A DNA stretch of 60,715 nt from Bacillus sp. EB01 (GCF_000613125.1 NZ_HG964497.1:2014405-2075119), one strand, 5' to 3'; counted from the stretch's first letter, positions 7,421 to 18,354 are shown. Made by a program: numbers and translations. The notes: generated by a model from the sequence alone, not told the origin.

Positions 7421-7813
7421 TTAACGCTTTGAGAACTGAGGTGCACGACGAGCGCCTTTAAGACCGTATTTCTTACGTTCTTTCATACGAGCGTCACGAG
7501 TCAGAAGACCTGCACGCTTCAGTGTTGGACGGAATTCTGGATCAGCTTGAAGCAATGCACGTGCGATGCCGTGGCGGATTGCGCCAGCCTGGCCAGTGTA
7601 GCCGCCCCCTTTAACGTTTACTAGAATATCGTAGCTGCCAAGAGTTTCAGTCGCAACAAGCGGCTGCTTAACAACTTCACGAAGTGCTTCGAATGGAATG
7701 TAGTTAGTGATTTCACGATTGTTGACTGTGATTTGGCCATTGCCAGGTACTAGGCGTACGCGGGCAACAGAGCTTTTACGACGGCCTGTGCCGATATATT
7801 GAACTTGTGCCAA
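7421..7813 (-). CDS. rpsI: 30S ribosomal protein S9
   Basis: The 130-residue S9 is full length. It has the N-terminal [16 protein letters not shown] signature, the central [20 protein letters not shown] motif and the basic tail [14 protein letters not shown], whose last Arg reaches the P-site tRNA in ribosome structures. It lies 18 bases after rplM, and they form the usual L13-S9 pair. Confidence 0.98.
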   Translation of the reverse strand: MAQVQYIGTGRRKSSVARVRLVPGNGQITVNNREITNYIPFEALREVVKQPLVATETLGSYDILVNVKGGGYTGQAGAIRHGIARALLQADPEFRPTLKRAGLLTRDARMKERKKYGLKGARRAPQFSKR

Positions 7814-7831
7814 GTTAATACCCTCCCTTTA

Positions 7832-8269
7832 TTATCCGCGAAGTTCGTAAACTTCTGGTTTTTGTGCTTGGTGCGGATGCTCGCTGCCAGCATATACATG
7901 CAGCTTTTTAAACATTTGACGGCCAAGAGAATTCTTTGGAAGCATGCCTTTAACAGCAAGCTCAAGCATTTTCTCGGCGTAGTTAGTGCGCATTTCAAGC
8001 GCTGTCCTTTGCTTAAGGCCGCCTGGGTGCTGGGTGTGGCGGTAGTAAATCTTGTCATGCAGTTTGTTGCCTGTAAGAGCTACTTTAGAAGCATTTAGAA
8101 TAATAACATGGTCACCTGTGTCGACATGCGGTGTAAAAGTTGGTTTGTTTTTGCCACGTAGGATTGCTGCAACTTCGGAAGCAAGGCGTCCAAGAGTCTT
8201 GCCTTCTGCATCAACCACGTACCATTTACGCTCGATATTGTTGGCATTCGCCATAAATGTTGTACGCAT
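7832..8269 (-). CDS. rplM: 50S ribosomal protein L13
   Basis: The 145-residue L13, an early-assembly 50S protein. Signatures visible: [39 protein letters not shown] and [16 protein letters not shown]. Start MRTTFMAN after GGAGGG. First gene of the rplM-rpsI operon, behind a structured leader and a strong promoter. Confidence 0.98.
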   Translation of the reverse strand: MRTTFMANANNIERKWYVVDAEGKTLGRLASEVAAILRGKNKPTFTPHVDTGDHVIILNASKVALTGNKLHDKIYYRHTQHPGGLKQRTALEMRTNYAEKMLELAVKGMLPKNSLGRQMFKKLHVYAGSEHPHQAQKPEVYELRG

Positions 8270-8290
8270 GAGAGTTTCCCTCCTAATTTA

Positions 8291-8445
8291 AATCAAAAAA
8301 ATAGTTCGCGCTTTATATCAGCTAAAAAGGCTACCTGCTCTGTTCCGGGAGCGGTGCCGAAGCGGTTTTGCGCATCAAGTGTCAAGTTCATATATTCTTA
8401 ATCACGATGAGGCTTTCCGGGGCTTTATCGTGGGATTAAAATACA
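8291..8445 (-). ncRNA. rplM (L13) leader
   Basis: The 5' untranslated region of rplM is about 160 bases long and structured: CACGAT/ATCGTG (8403-8408/8427-8432) encloses a loop with CCCCGG. An L13 leader family upstream of rplM is known in Bacillus as a presumed autoregulatory element. Position and hairpin fit; I cannot align it to the family model. Confidence 0.55.
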
Positions 8446-8455
8446 CACATATGAT

Positions 8456-8484
8456 ATGATAAACGCTTATGGTTCATATGTCAA
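8456..8484 (-). promoter_or_regulatory. rplM-rpsI promoter
   Basis: Minus strand -35 TTGACA (8479-8484), 17-base spacer and -10 TATCAT (8456-8461). A second TATAAT about 33 bases upstream (minus strand, near 8491-8496) with a weak -35 may be an accessory promoter. Confidence 0.85.
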
Positions 8485-8570
8485 GAAAATATTATACACC
8501 AGGTTTAGTTGTCAGTAAAAATATTTTAAACGCGCATTGATTATGTGCCTATATGCATATACCATGCTCG

Positions 8571-9308
8571 TCAGTAATGGACCTTCCACAAGTAAAGTCC
8601 GTGAGAAGGAGCGGTTCTCCCAGCTTGAGTCCGGTCTCTTGCTTCAAGCAGTTCCTTCATATCACCCGGTTTCCTGGCACCTGTACCGACCTCTAAAAGC
8701 GTTCCAGTCAGAATTCTTACCATGTTATACAAAAACCCATTTCCGCTAAATACCATTACAAGACGATCCTCTTCTTTTGAAAAAGTAATTCCGGATACAG
8801 TTCGGACCTTATCCTTTACATCTGTATTTGAAGCGCAAAAACTCGAGTAATCGTGTGTGCCGCATAAATGAAATGCCGCTTCTTTCATCGCTTCAATATT
8901 CAAAGAATAGGGATAATGATAAGCAAAATTGCGAATAAATGGGTCTCTATGTTCGCCGAGATGGAGGAAATAACGATATTCCTTCCCTTTTGCGTCAAAT
9001 CTCGCATGGAAGCCGGAAGCTGATTTAGTAGCCGAAAGCACCACTATTTCACCGCCAAGCAAAGAATTGAGAGCCACTGGCCAGCGCTTCTCAGGTATGG
9101 ATAGGGGCGAGTCAAAATGAATGACCTGGCCTTTAGCATGGACACCTGCATCTGTTCTTCCAGAAGCTGTGACCCTCACGTTTTCACCTTTATGAAGCTT
9201 TGTGAGGGCAGCTTCCAATTCACCCTGGACGGTTCGTTTACCTGGCTGGACCTGATACCCGGCAAAACCTGTTCCATCATATGAAATAATGCATTTATAG
9301 CGCTGCAT
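8571..9308 (-). CDS. truA: tRNA pseudouridine(38-40) synthase TruA
   Basis: A 245-residue protein of normal length. It has the catalytic-Asp motif GRTDAGVHAKGQV (Asp near residue 53), the N-terminal YDGTGFAGYQ and the C-terminal FLYNMVRILTG. TruA isomerises uridines 38-40 in the anticodon arm of many tRNAs. It follows ecfT by 12 bases and so ends the ecfA1-ecfA2-ecfT-truA cluster. Confidence 0.97.
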   Translation of the reverse strand: MQRYKCIISYDGTGFAGYQVQPGKRTVQGELEAALTKLHKGENVRVTASGRTDAGVHAKGQVIHFDSPLSIPEKRWPVALNSLLGGEIVVLSATKSASGFHARFDAKGKEYRYFLHLGEHRDPFIRNFAYHYPYSLNIEAMKEAAFHLCGTHDYSSFCASNTDVKDKVRTVSGITFSKEEDRLVMVFSGNGFLYNMVRILTGTLLEVGTGARKPGDMKELLEARDRTQAGRTAPSHGLYLWKVHY

Positions 9309-9320
9309 ACTTTTCCTCCA

Positions 9321-10118
9321 TTAAGAACGCAACATTGCCAGGACAACTGTCAATGCAACCAATAAAAGGATTTGGATTGTATCTGTCTTTTTCCATTCCA
9401 GCTTCCTGAACCTTGTCCTGCCCTCTCCGCCTCGATAGCCCCGCGCTTCCATTGCAGTTGCCAAATCTTCCGCCCGTTTAAACGAACTTACAAATAAAGG
9501 GATTAATAAGGGGATGATTGCTTTAATTCGATCCTTAATTGGACCACTGCCAAATTCTACACCACGGGCAATTTGGGCTTTCATAATCTTATCTGTTTCC
9601 TCCATCAGTGTTGGAATAAAACGAAGGGAAATGGACATCATTAGGGCAAGCTCATGAACTGGAAATTTTATTTTCTTAAGAGGATTTAACAGTACTTCCA
9701 ATCCGTCCGTAATTTCTATAGGTGTTGTTGTAAGGGTAAGCAAGGATGTAACAAGTATCAGGAAAAAGAATCTTAAGGAAATAAATATTCCCTGGCGAAT
9801 CCCTCCGCTGTAAATCTTAATCCAACCAAGTTCCAAGACCACGTTTCCTTCCCGGGTAAGGAACAAGTGCAGCAGGAGAGTAAATATTACTAGCCAAAGG
9901 ATCGGCTTTAATCCTTCATATAGGAATTTTAGCGGGATCCTTGACAAGCTTAATAAGTAAAAAGTATAAACAGCCAGTAACCCATAGGTAATGACATTAT
10001 TCGCGAGAAAGACAATGACTACAAACGAAAATACCAAGATAAGCTTTGAGCGCGGATCCATTTTATGAATAGCTGAATCAACTGGGACGTAACGTCCAAA
10101 AATCATTTTTTCCATCAT
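9321..10118 (-). CDS. ecfT: ECF transporter transmembrane subunit EcfT
   Basis: A 265-residue membrane protein with several hydrophobic segments. The two Ala-Arg-Gly coupling motifs are present (MKAQIARGVEF and MEARGYRGG, residues about 175-220); their helices dock on the ATPases. EcfT shares one energising module among several substrate-binding S components (vitamins, metals); no S component is encoded here. The start overlaps the ecfA2 stop by 4 bases, which suggests translational coupling. Confidence 0.97.
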   Translation of the reverse strand: MMEKMIFGRYVPVDSAIHKMDPRSKLILVFSFVVIVFLANNVITYGLLAVYTFYLLSLSRIPLKFLYEGLKPILWLVIFTLLLHLFLTREGNVVLELGWIKIYSGGIRQGIFISLRFFFLILVTSLLTLTTTPIEITDGLEVLLNPLKKIKFPVHELALMMSISLRFIPTLMEETDKIMKAQIARGVEFGSGPIKDRIKAIIPLLIPLFVSSFKRAEDLATAMEARGYRGGEGRTRFRKLEWKKTDTIQILLLVALTVVLAMLRS

Positions 10119-10981
10119 GGACGTATACCCCCTTCAAAACGGGCAATTTCTTCAGCAAGATCCTCAATGGTCAAATATGTTTTCCCAAGCTTCACACCAA
10201 ACTGACGCTCCCACTTCAACTGAAATCGTACTGCTTCTGGAACATCAAGCCCAAGTTCAACAAGTTCAGCAGGATCAGAAAAGATTTCTTCTGGTGTCCC
10301 GGTCTTTACTGTCCTGCCTTGATGCATTATTGCAATCAGATCAGCATAGCGGGCTGCATCCTCCATACTATGTGTTACAAGTACGGTAGACAAACCTCTC
10401 AATTTATGAAGGTTGTAAAACATATCCATAATTTCTTTTCGGCCGCGCGGATCCAAACCTGCAGTTGGCTCATCCAGGACTAGTACGTCTGGATCCATAG
10501 CCAGTACTCCTGCTATTGCCACACGGCGCATCTGTCCACCAGATAACTCAAAGGGCGACTTTTGTAAAACTTCTTCTGCAAGTCCTACCTGTTCAAGTGC
10601 AGCTCTCGCCCTTTTTCTTGCATCTTCCTCAGATACACCAAAATTCATGGGCCCAAAACAAATATCCTTTTCAACCGTTTCCTCAAAGAGTTGATGTTCG
10701 GGGAATTGGAAAACTATACCGACCTTTTGCCGAACTTCCTTTAGGTTCTTCTCCTTTGTGCCTGCCTGTAATGTACGGTCGCCAATTTTAACAATGCCTG
10801 ATGTTGGCTGGAGAAGACCGTTTAAGTGCTGCAAGACTGTGGATTTTCCGGAACCTGTATGGCCAATAATGGCAAGGTATGTTCCTGAAGGTATCTCAAG
10901 TGATACATCCTGGATTGCCAACCTTTCAAAAGGAGTATCCGCCTGGTACTTATACTCTACTTTTCTAAGTGATATTTCCAT
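10115..10981 (-). CDS. ecfA2: ECF transporter ATPase EcfA2
   Basis: A 288-residue ABC ATPase with Walker A GHTGSGKST (residues about 40-48), Q-loop FQFPEHQLFEETV, signature LSGGQMRR, Walker B VLVLDEPTAGLD and switch His in VTHSMED. It pairs with EcfA1 and EcfT. The start lies inside the 3' end of ecfA1 (25-base overlap), which fits co-translation. Confidence 0.97.
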   Translation of the reverse strand: MEISLRKVEYKYQADTPFERLAIQDVSLEIPSGTYLAIIGHTGSGKSTVLQHLNGLLQPTSGIVKIGDRTLQAGTKEKNLKEVRQKVGIVFQFPEHQLFEETVEKDICFGPMNFGVSEEDARKRARAALEQVGLAEEVLQKSPFELSGGQMRRVAIAGVLAMDPDVLVLDEPTAGLDPRGRKEIMDMFYNLHKLRGLSTVLVTHSMEDAARYADLIAIMHQGRTVKTGTPEEIFSDPAELVELGLDVPEAVRFQLKWERQFGVKLGKTYLTIEDLAEEIARFEGGIRP

Positions 10982-11796
10982 AGTTCCCTCACCAACTCTT
11001 CTTCCGCCAAGTAGTTCTTCTCCAAGTGAACCCCGTTTCTTTTTAATTCCTTTCCCATTTTCACCGAAAAAGGAATATCAAGGCCAAGGGAAATCAATTC
11101 ATCATCAAGTGCAAAAATATCTTCCGGAACTCCCTCCCGGTATACTTCTCCACGATTCATGACAATAATTCTGTCCGCTTTGGCTGCCTCATCCAAATCA
11201 TGGGTAATTGAGATAACCGTTAAGGTTTTCTCGTCCTTAAGCAGCCTGACTGTTTCAAGTACCTCTTCCCTGCCTTTTGGGTCTAGCATGGATGTAGCTT
11301 CATCAAGGATGATGATAGAAGGCCTTAAAGCAAGAATGCCAGCTATTGCGACACGCTGCTTTTGCCCGCCTGATAGATGGTGCGGCTCTTGATCGAGAAA
11401 ATTGCCCATCTTTACTTTTTCCAAAGCTTCAGGTACTCTTACGGCCATTTCTTCTTGAGCGATCCCGTTATTTTCCAGACCAAAAGCCACATCATCCTTA
11501 ACCGTGGTTCCGACAAACTGATTATCAGGATTTTGAAAAACCATCCCCATCTTCTTTCGGACTTCCCAGACAGTATTTTCATTGAGTGCTAGCCCATCCA
11601 CCTTGACTATTCCTACCTGAGGATAGTGGAGACCGTTCAGCATCCTGGCCAGCGTTGACTTTCCTGAACCATTATGGCCTACAATTGCCAGCCATTCACC
11701 TTTATAAATATTGAAGGTTACATCCCTCACAGCATACCCATCTGCTGATGGATACTGGAACGAAACGTGTTCAAGGCTTATTATTGATTCTGGCAT
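10957..11796 (-). CDS. ecfA1: ECF transporter ATPase EcfA1
   Basis: A 279-residue ABC ATPase with Walker A GHNGSGKST, Q-loop FQNPDNQFVG, signature LSGGQKQR, Walker B IIILDEATSMLD and switch His in ITHDLDE. It is the asymmetric partner of EcfA2. Start chosen: ATG giving MPESIISLEH, nine bases after GAGGAGG; an upstream ATG directly abuts that site and is less likely. It is the first gene of the ECF-truA cluster. Confidence 0.96.
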   Translation of the reverse strand: MPESIISLEHVSFQYPSADGYAVRDVTFNIYKGEWLAIVGHNGSGKSTLARMLNGLHYPQVGIVKVDGLALNENTVWEVRKKMGMVFQNPDNQFVGTTVKDDVAFGLENNGIAQEEMAVRVPEALEKVKMGNFLDQEPHHLSGGQKQRVAIAGILALRPSIIILDEATSMLDPKGREEVLETVRLLKDEKTLTVISITHDLDEAAKADRIIVMNRGEVYREGVPEDIFALDDELISLGLDIPFSVKMGKELKRNGVHLEKNYLAEEELVRELWKYHLEK

Positions 11797-11860
11797 GCTG
11801 ATCATCCTCCTCTCCACCTATACAACTTCTCTCTGCTAACACAAACCCCTATAATGCAAA

Positions 11861-11941
11861 AAAAGCCTGCACCCCGCCCCCCTACAGACTTGTACATCAG
11901 CTGTAAAAACAGGGTTTCCTTAAAGAAATGGGAGGGGTGCA
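11861..11941 (-). terminator. terminator-like hairpin upstream of ecfA1
   Basis: Minus strand TGCACCCC (11934-11941) pairs with GGGGTGCA (11868-11875) across a long loop, followed by GGCTTTTTTT. Being 65 bases before ecfA1, it could be an attenuator or a second end of the rplQ transcript. The loop is long, so confidence is moderate. Confidence 0.5.
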
Positions 11942-12157
11942 TGAGCTAGACGGGACAGGAAAAGAAGAATCAATCTCTATTCCTTCTTCCGGATTTTATG
12001 GGCAAAAATCCAAGCTGACCGGTTATCAAAACGATATTCCAGCCCATCGTAACACTCTTTTTGGCTTGTGCGGTAAAGCGTATTCTTTTGTACAAGCCCC
12101 CGAAGGCGCTTCCACTATACTAAAAGAACAGACCGGTATGGAATCTCTCTTGTTAAA
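11942..12157. other. rplQ-ecfA1 intergenic stretch without recognised gene
   Basis: The rplQ-ecfA1 gap totals about 400 bases. Apart from the two hairpins noted at its ends, I see no gene I can support. A plus-strand 88-codon open frame (11928-12194) has no ribosome-binding site or family resemblance and runs through the rplQ terminator. Confidence 0.5.
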
Positions 12158-12188
12158 AGAGGGCAAGAAATCAGGTCCCTTGCCCTCT
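12155..12188 (-). terminator. terminator of the S10-spc-alpha superoperon
   Basis: A 10-bp perfect stem AGAGGGCAAG/CTTGCCCTCT (12158-12167/12179-12188), followed by TTTTAACA on the minus strand. It lies just after the rplQ stop. Confidence 0.8.
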
Positions 12189-12199
12189 ATGTGAGTCTA

Positions 12200-12562
12200 T
12201 TAAACGAGTTCGATAATAACCATTGGTGCGCCATCGCCGCGGCGAGGTCCAATTTTCATTATACGTGTATATCCACCTTGGCGCTCTGCATAGCGTGGTG
12301 CAATATCACCGAACAACTTCTGAACAGCGTCAGTATTGTTTTCAGCATCTGCAACTTCGTTACGGACGTATGATGCAGCCTGGCGGCGTGCATGCAAATC
12401 TCCGCGCTTGCCAAGAGTAATCATTTTTTCTACAACAGAACGCAATTCCTTCGCACGTGTTTCAGTTGTCTGGATACGTTCATTGATAATCAGATCAGTT
12501 GTAAGGTCACGAAGCATCGCTTTACGCTGGGCGCTTGTGCGGCCTAATTTTCTGTATGCCAT
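12200..12562 (-). CDS. rplQ: 50S ribosomal protein L17
   Basis: The 120-residue L17 is full length. Signatures: [18 protein letters not shown] at the N-terminus, [14 protein letters not shown] and the C-terminal [20 protein letters not shown]. It is the last gene of the superoperon, 59 bases after rpoA, and a terminator follows. Confidence 0.98.
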   Translation of the reverse strand: MAYRKLGRTSAQRKAMLRDLTTDLIINERIQTTETRAKELRSVVEKMITLGKRGDLHARRQAASYVRNEVADAENNTDAVQKLFGDIAPRYAERQGGYTRIMKIGPRRGDGAPMVIIELV

Positions 12563-12621
12563 GAAGGGTTCCCTCCTTTGTTGAAGTCAGTGAAAGCTAT
12601 AGTTGGATACACCGGACAAGC

Positions 12622-13566
12622 CTAGTCGTCCTTGCGCAGACCCAATCCAAGCTCTTCTAGTTTTGCCTTTACTTCCTCGAGTGACTTTCGGCCAAGGTTG
12701 CGTACTTTCATCATATCTTCCTCGGTCTTGTTTGCAAGCTCCTGGACAGTGTTAATTCCCGCACGCTTTAGGCAGTTGTATGAACGGACGGAAAGGTCCA
12801 ATTCTTCAATTGTCATCTCTAGGACTTTTTCTTTTTGGTCTTCTTCTTTTTCAATCATGATCTCGGCATTTTGCGCTTCATCGGTAAGACCCACAAAGAT
12901 ATTCAAATGCTCAGTCAGGATTTTGGCTCCAAAAGCAATAGCTTCCTGAGGCCCAGTGCTGCCGTCTGTCCATACATCCAAAGTAAGTTTATCATAGTTG
13001 GTCATTTGTCCAACACGAGTATTCTCTACTTGATAGGATACACGGGATACAGGAGTATAGATCGAGTCAATCGGAATAACTCCAATCGGCTGGTCTTCCC
13101 TCTTGTTTTGATCGGCTGGTGTATAGCCTCTTCCACGCCTAGCAGTCAAGCGCATACGAAGATGTCCGTTTGATCCCAATGTTGCAATATGCAAGTCAGG
13201 ATTCAGGATTTCCACATCACTATCATGAGTAATGTTTCCGGCTTTCACCGTACCTTCGCCCTGTACATCGATTTCAAGCGTCTTTTCTTCATCGGAGTAT
13301 ATTTTTAATGCGATTTTCTTAATGTTTAAGATAATGGATGTAACATCCTCAACGACGCCTTCAATTGTTGAAAACTCATGTAGTACCCCATCGACCTGGA
13401 TCGATGTGACTGCTGCACCTGGGAGTGAAGATAGTAGGATACGACGTAAGGAGTTACCCAGAGTTGTACCATATCCACGCTCAAGTGGTTCTACGACGAA
13501 CTTCCCGTACTTGGCATCATCGCTGATCTCAACCGTTTCGATTTTTGGTTTTTCTATTTCGATCAT
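12622..13566 (-). CDS. rpoA: RNA polymerase subunit alpha
   Basis: The 314-residue alpha subunit is of normal length. The N-terminal assembly domain (residues 1-230) has [20 protein letters not shown] and [15 protein letters not shown] linker is followed by the C-terminal domain (about 248-314), with the helix-hairpin-helix determinant [19 protein letters not shown] and [12 protein letters not shown] that binds UP elements and regulators such as Spx. The ATG (MIEIEKP) is chosen over a TTG one codon upstream. The 171-base gap to rpsK is longer than usual and holds only a weak GGCC-stem hairpin. Confidence 0.98.
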   Translation of the reverse strand: MIEIEKPKIETVEISDDAKYGKFVVEPLERGYGTTLGNSLRRILLSSLPGAAVTSIQVDGVLHEFSTIEGVVEDVTSIILNIKKIALKIYSDEEKTLEIDVQGEGTVKAGNITHDSDVEILNPDLHIATLGSNGHLRMRLTARRGRGYTPADQNKREDQPIGVIPIDSIYTPVSRVSYQVENTRVGQMTNYDKLTLDVWTDGSTGPQEAIAFGAKILTEHLNIFVGLTDEAQNAEIMIEKEEDQKEKVLEMTIEELDLSVRSYNCLKRAGINTVQELANKTEEDMMKVRNLGRKSLEEVKAKLEELGLGLRKDD

Positions 13567-13737
13567 CAAATATACCCTCCTTCAAAACGTCGAAAACCCG
13601 GCCTCAAAATCCGGCCGAAATTCCCCCATGTATTCGTCCCTGTTTGTGCACAACAACTGGAATATTGATTCTGCTAGAACGAAAATAATAGTATCATATC
13701 CCATTATAGACATGGATACGAATTCTATACAGAAAAA

Positions 13738-14142
<405 letters not shown>

Positions 14143-14149
14143 TTACTGA

Positions 14150-14515
14150 TTATTTCTTCTTGTTCGCTACAGTCTTACGTGGACCTTTACGTGTACGAGC
14201 ATTGTTCTTGGTGTTTTGGCCGCGAACAGGCAGGCCACGGCGGTGACGAAGGCCACGGTAGCTTCCGATTTCCATCAAGCGTTTGATATTAAGGGATACT
14301 TCACGGCGAAGATCTCCTTCTACCTTTAGCTTATCAATGATGTCACGGATTTTGTTCAGTTCATCTTCAGTCAGGTCACGAACACGAGTATTTTCAGAAA
14401 CGCCCGCTTCAGCAAGAACCTTTTGAGCTGTATTTTTACCAATACCATAAATGTAAGTTAATGAGATGACCACGCGTTTTTCACGAGGAATATCTACACC
14501 AGCAATACGTGCCAT
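14150..14515 (-). CDS. rpsM: 30S ribosomal protein S13
   Basis: The 121-residue S13 of the 30S head. It has the N-terminal [20 protein letters not shown], the helix-two-turn-helix [13 protein letters not shown] and the basic tail [20 protein letters not shown] that contacts tRNA and the subunit bridge. Full length. Confidence 0.98.
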   Translation of the reverse strand: MARIAGVDIPREKRVVISLTYIYGIGKNTAQKVLAEAGVSENTRVRDLTEDELNKIRDIIDKLKVEGDLRREVSLNIKRLMEIGSYRGLRHRRGLPVRGQNTKNNARTRKGPRKTVANKKK

Positions 14516-14539
14516 AAAATATGCGCACCTCCTTTAGAG

Positions 14540-14901
<362 letters not shown>

Positions 14902-14909
<8 letters not shown>

Positions 14910-15178
14910 CGAAATCGTCTCCCTTCTCTAGATCGGACAGGCGTTTGTTTAAATCTTGTAAAGCGAAGCGCAGCTTCCCAATTTAGTGGCGCAGCCTGTG
15001 ACCTTGTTACTGTATTAAACTTCTGGAGCTATGCGGTCCACTAGTTGGAGATGCCTGATAACTTTCTTCTCGGGCAATCATTCTTTCGCGTAAAACAATA
15101 GCCACCAGAACAATTTTCTCATCAACCAACTTTATGATTATAACATATTGGCTACTGCCCCGTCCTTTTTTAACATGC
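14902..15178 (-). pseudogene. decayed KOW-domain RNA-binding protein gene
   Basis: In B. subtilis a KOW-domain, L14e-like RNA-binding protein lies between map and infA. Here the minus strand gives its pieces in different frames: GRGSSQYVIIIKLVDEKIVLVA, then a frame shift to a TRKNDCPRRK-like part, then HLQLVDRIAPEV, a stop, and finally an undisturbed C-terminus [19 protein letters not shown] ending in a TAA that overlaps the infA start. I count at least three frame changes and no start codon with a ribosome-binding site. Gene function is lost unless the sequence is wrong. The clean 3' end may be kept because it covers the infA ribosome-binding site. Confidence 0.8.
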
Positions 15179-15182
15179 CAGA

Positions 15183-15690
15183 GGATCTGAAGGTCAATCC
15201 AGTTTCCTTATAGCAATAAGAGAATTTTCATAGCCTTCATCGACTAATTGCAATCCTCTGTTCAAAGTGAGCAGTTTTGCCAGTTATCGTTACAACTCTC
15301 TTTAGCCACTGTTTGGACATATCGGCTTCCCGCATTCACCATCGGCTCAATTGCCAGCACTATTCCAGGCTTCTATCCACGTAAATTAATAGGTGGGCTT
15401 ACTTAAAGACCGTGTGAGTCTTCATGTAAGTCTTGCCCTACACCGTATCCGGCATACTCGCGCACAACGGAAAAACTGTTTTCTTCTACATACACCTGAA
15501 TCGCATGCGAGATAGTTGAAAGACGCTCGCCTGGCAATGCCTTCTTCAGCCCTTTAAATCACTCATTCCTTCACACACAATAGCCGAGTTGTTATCTCGA
15601 CACTTCTACGAACAGGATAAGTACAGGCCGAGATAATAATAATAACCAATGTGGACTATCCAGGAGCGTACGCTGCATATTACAGATAAT
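15183..15690 (-). pseudogene. map: decayed methionine aminopeptidase gene (map)
   Basis: The minus strand right after adk holds fragments of type I methionine aminopeptidase: a start remnant (ATTATCTGTAA, ATG lost), [24 protein letters not shown] continuing to [29 protein letters not shown] and [10 protein letters not shown]. They are in different frames with stops between. About 95 codons between the start remnant and TYPV, which would carry metal ligands Asp97 and Asp108 (E. coli numbering), are missing. The metal-binding His of GHGVG is Tyr. The 508 bases compare with about 750 for an intact gene. Deletion, frame shifts and substitutions together argue for real decay rather than sequencing error. 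The enzyme is essential, so another map copy must exist elsewhere. Confidence 0.9.
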
Positions 15691-15692
15691 CC

Positions 15693-16355
<663 letters not shown>

Positions 16356-16402
16356 TTAGGGATTAAGTGGTTTTAGGGAACGTATGTCCCCAAAACCATT
16401 TT

Positions 16403-17698
16403 TTACTTGATAAAGCCCTTATAATGGCGTTTTACTAACTGAGCTTCCAATTGTTTCATTGTTTCAAGCGCAACACCAACAACAATCAATAGGCTGGTAC
16501 CACCAATCTGTGCAGATTGAGGCAGGTTGGCAACTTGAATGAAGATGATTGGAAGGATTGCAATAACAGCAAGGAAAATTGCTCCGACAAATGTTAGTCG
16601 ATACAACACGCGGGTAAAGTATTCTTGCGTTGGTTTACCAGGACGGATTCCGGGAATGTAACCACTCTGCTTTTGCAGATTTTCGGCAGCTTGTTCCGGA
16701 TTCACCTGAATGAACGCATAGAAATACGTAAACGCGATAATCAATGCCGCATACATAATCATCCCAACCGGATGGGTATAATCGAATACTCGCTGAATCC
16801 AGAGAGTAACATCATTTGTTGGAAAAAACGAAGCAATTGTCCTTGGAGTGATGATAAAGGACACAGCGAAGATTACTGGAATAACACCGGCAGCGTTAAC
16901 TTTTAGCGGCATGTGTGTCGATTGTCCGCCAACTGGTGTACGTCCTGCAGTCATCCGCTTTGCATATTGAATCGGAATTTTCCTGGTAGCTTGCTGAACA
17001 AAGATAACTCCAACAACGATTGCAACAACAGCCAAAAGTAAAAGGATAACAATCAGGATATTGATAAACAACTTATCCCCTACATTTTGAAATTGTTGAA
17101 TGTAAATTTGGTTCACTGTAGTAGGGATTCCCGCTGCAATGCCCGCAAAGATAATAATTGAAATACCGTTTCCTACGCCTTTTGAAGTGATTTGTTCGCC
17201 AAGCCACATCAAGAAGGCTGTGCCTGCTGTTAACACAGTTGCAATCAACAAGTACGTTGGAATGTCCGGATCAACAATCAATTGGCTTTGAGTCATATTG
17301 TTAAACCCGTATGACATACCTAATGCCTGGATAAATCCAAGCACAATAGTAAAGTAACGAGTAAATTGAGCTAACTTTCGCCTTCCTGCATCCCCTTGCT
17401 TTGACCACTCGGTAAATTTAGGGACAACATCCATCTGCAAGAGCTGAATGATGATGGAAGCAGTAATATAAGGCATGATCCCCATTGCTAGAATAGAGAA
17501 GTTTTGCAGCGCTCCTCCGCCGAACGTATTCAAGACTCCAAATACGCTGAACTGATCTTGAGCTGCTAGAATGTCTGCATTGACGTTCGGCACCGGAATA
17601 AAGGTCCCGATACGGAAAATCAATAGCATTAATAAAGTGAAAAGGATTTTATTCCTTATTTCAGCCACGCGCATAAAATTGGAGATTGTCCGGAACAT
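16403..17698 (-). CDS. secY: preprotein translocase subunit SecY
   Basis: A 431-residue channel protein with ten membrane segments. Visible signatures: TIFIPVPNVNA-like plug region (GTFIPVPNVNA), GMSYGF, GVGNGISIIIFAGI and QLVKRHYKGF at the C-terminus. It forms the Sec channel with SecE, which is encoded at 44332. The start overlaps the rplO stop by one base (TAATG), indicating coupling. Confidence 0.98.
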   Translation of the reverse strand: MFRTISNFMRVAEIRNKILFTLLMLLIFRIGTFIPVPNVNADILAAQDQFSVFGVLNTFGGGALQNFSILAMGIMPYITASIIIQLLQMDVVPKFTEWSKQGDAGRRKLAQFTRYFTIVLGFIQALGMSYGFNNMTQSQLIVDPDIPTYLLIATVLTAGTAFLMWLGEQITSKGVGNGISIIIFAGIAAGIPTTVNQIYIQQFQNVGDKLFINILIVILLLLAVVAIVVGVIFVQQATRKIPIQYAKRMTAGRTPVGGQSTHMPLKVNAAGVIPVIFAVSFIITPRTIASFFPTNDVTLWIQRVFDYTHPVGMIMYAALIIAFTYFYAFIQVNPEQAAENLQKQSGYIPGIRPGKPTQEYFTRVLYRLTFVGAIFLAVIAILPIIFIQVANLPQSAQIGGTSLLIVVGVALETMKQLEAQLVKRHYKGFIK

Positions 17699-18138
17699 TA
17701 GATCACCTCAGTGTTTCCACCAGCAGCTTCGATTGCTTCCTTGGCAGCAGAGGAAAATTTATGAGCTTTTACAGTCAATTTCTTCTCAACGTTCCCTTTT
17801 GCAAGAATCTTGATTCCTGCTTTCTCGTTCTTAACCAGGCCAGCTTCGATAAGAAGTTCTGGAGTAACTTCTGTACCATCTTCAAAGCTGTTTAGGACAT
17901 CAAGGTTAACAATCGCATATTCCTTACGGTTAATGTTTGTGAAACCGCGCTTAGGAAGACGGCGGAATAAAGGCGTTTGACCACCTTCAAAACCTATACG
18001 AACACCACCACCGGAACGGGCATTTTGACCTTTATGACCTTTACCAGCAGTTTTACCTTGACCAGAACCAATACCACGACCTAGACGTTTACGTTCTTTG
18101 CGGGAACCTTCTGCAGGTTTTAATTCATGAAGTTTCAT
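17698..18138 (-). CDS. rplO: 50S ribosomal protein L15
   Basis: The 146-residue L15. It has the glycine/arginine-rich N-terminal extension [28 protein letters not shown] that threads into 23S rRNA, then [18 protein letters not shown] and the globular C-terminal half. One-base overlap with secY. Confidence 0.98.
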   Translation of the reverse strand: MKLHELKPAEGSRKERKRLGRGIGSGQGKTAGKGHKGQNARSGGGVRIGFEGGQTPLFRRLPKRGFTNINRKEYAIVNLDVLNSFEDGTEVTPELLIEAGLVKNEKAGIKILAKGNVEKKLTVKAHKFSSAAKEAIEAAGGNTEVI

Positions 18139-18171
18139 TTGGGCACCTCCTTATTGAAAGAAAAGAATCGA

Positions 18172-18354
18172 TTATTGTTCTTTAACCGTTACAAGGTGAG
18201 CAACCTTGTTGATCATACCACGAATAGCGGCATTATCTTGCTGCTCAACGGTTTGGTTTACTTTTCGCAATCCGAGAGCCTTAACTGTTTCGCGTTGGTC
18301 CTGTGGGCGTCCAATTACGCTTTTAGTGAGGGTAATTTGCAATTTGTTAGCCAT
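18172..18354 (-). CDS. rpmD: 50S ribosomal protein L30
   Basis: The 60-residue short bacterial L30: [28 protein letters not shown], ending in the basic strand HLVTVKEQ. Between rpsE and rplO as usual in the spc operon. Confidence 0.97.
   Translation of the reverse strand: MANKLQITLTKSVIGRPQDQRETVKALGLRKVNQTVEQQDNAAIRGMINKVAHLVTVKEQ

Noticed and set aside
11928-12194. Plus-strand 88-codon open frame in the rplQ-ecfA1 spacer
   Set aside because: No ribosome-binding site or recognisable family, and it runs through the rplQ terminator hairpin.
13590-13612. GGCC-stem hairpin between rpsK and rpoA as a terminator
   Set aside because: Only a 5-bp stem with a four-T tract inside an operon that must be read through; too weak to call.
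14930-15690. A novel noncoding RNA or missing genes in the adk-infA gap
   Set aside because: The sequence is explained by decayed map and KOW-domain genes, whose fragments are recognisable in translation.
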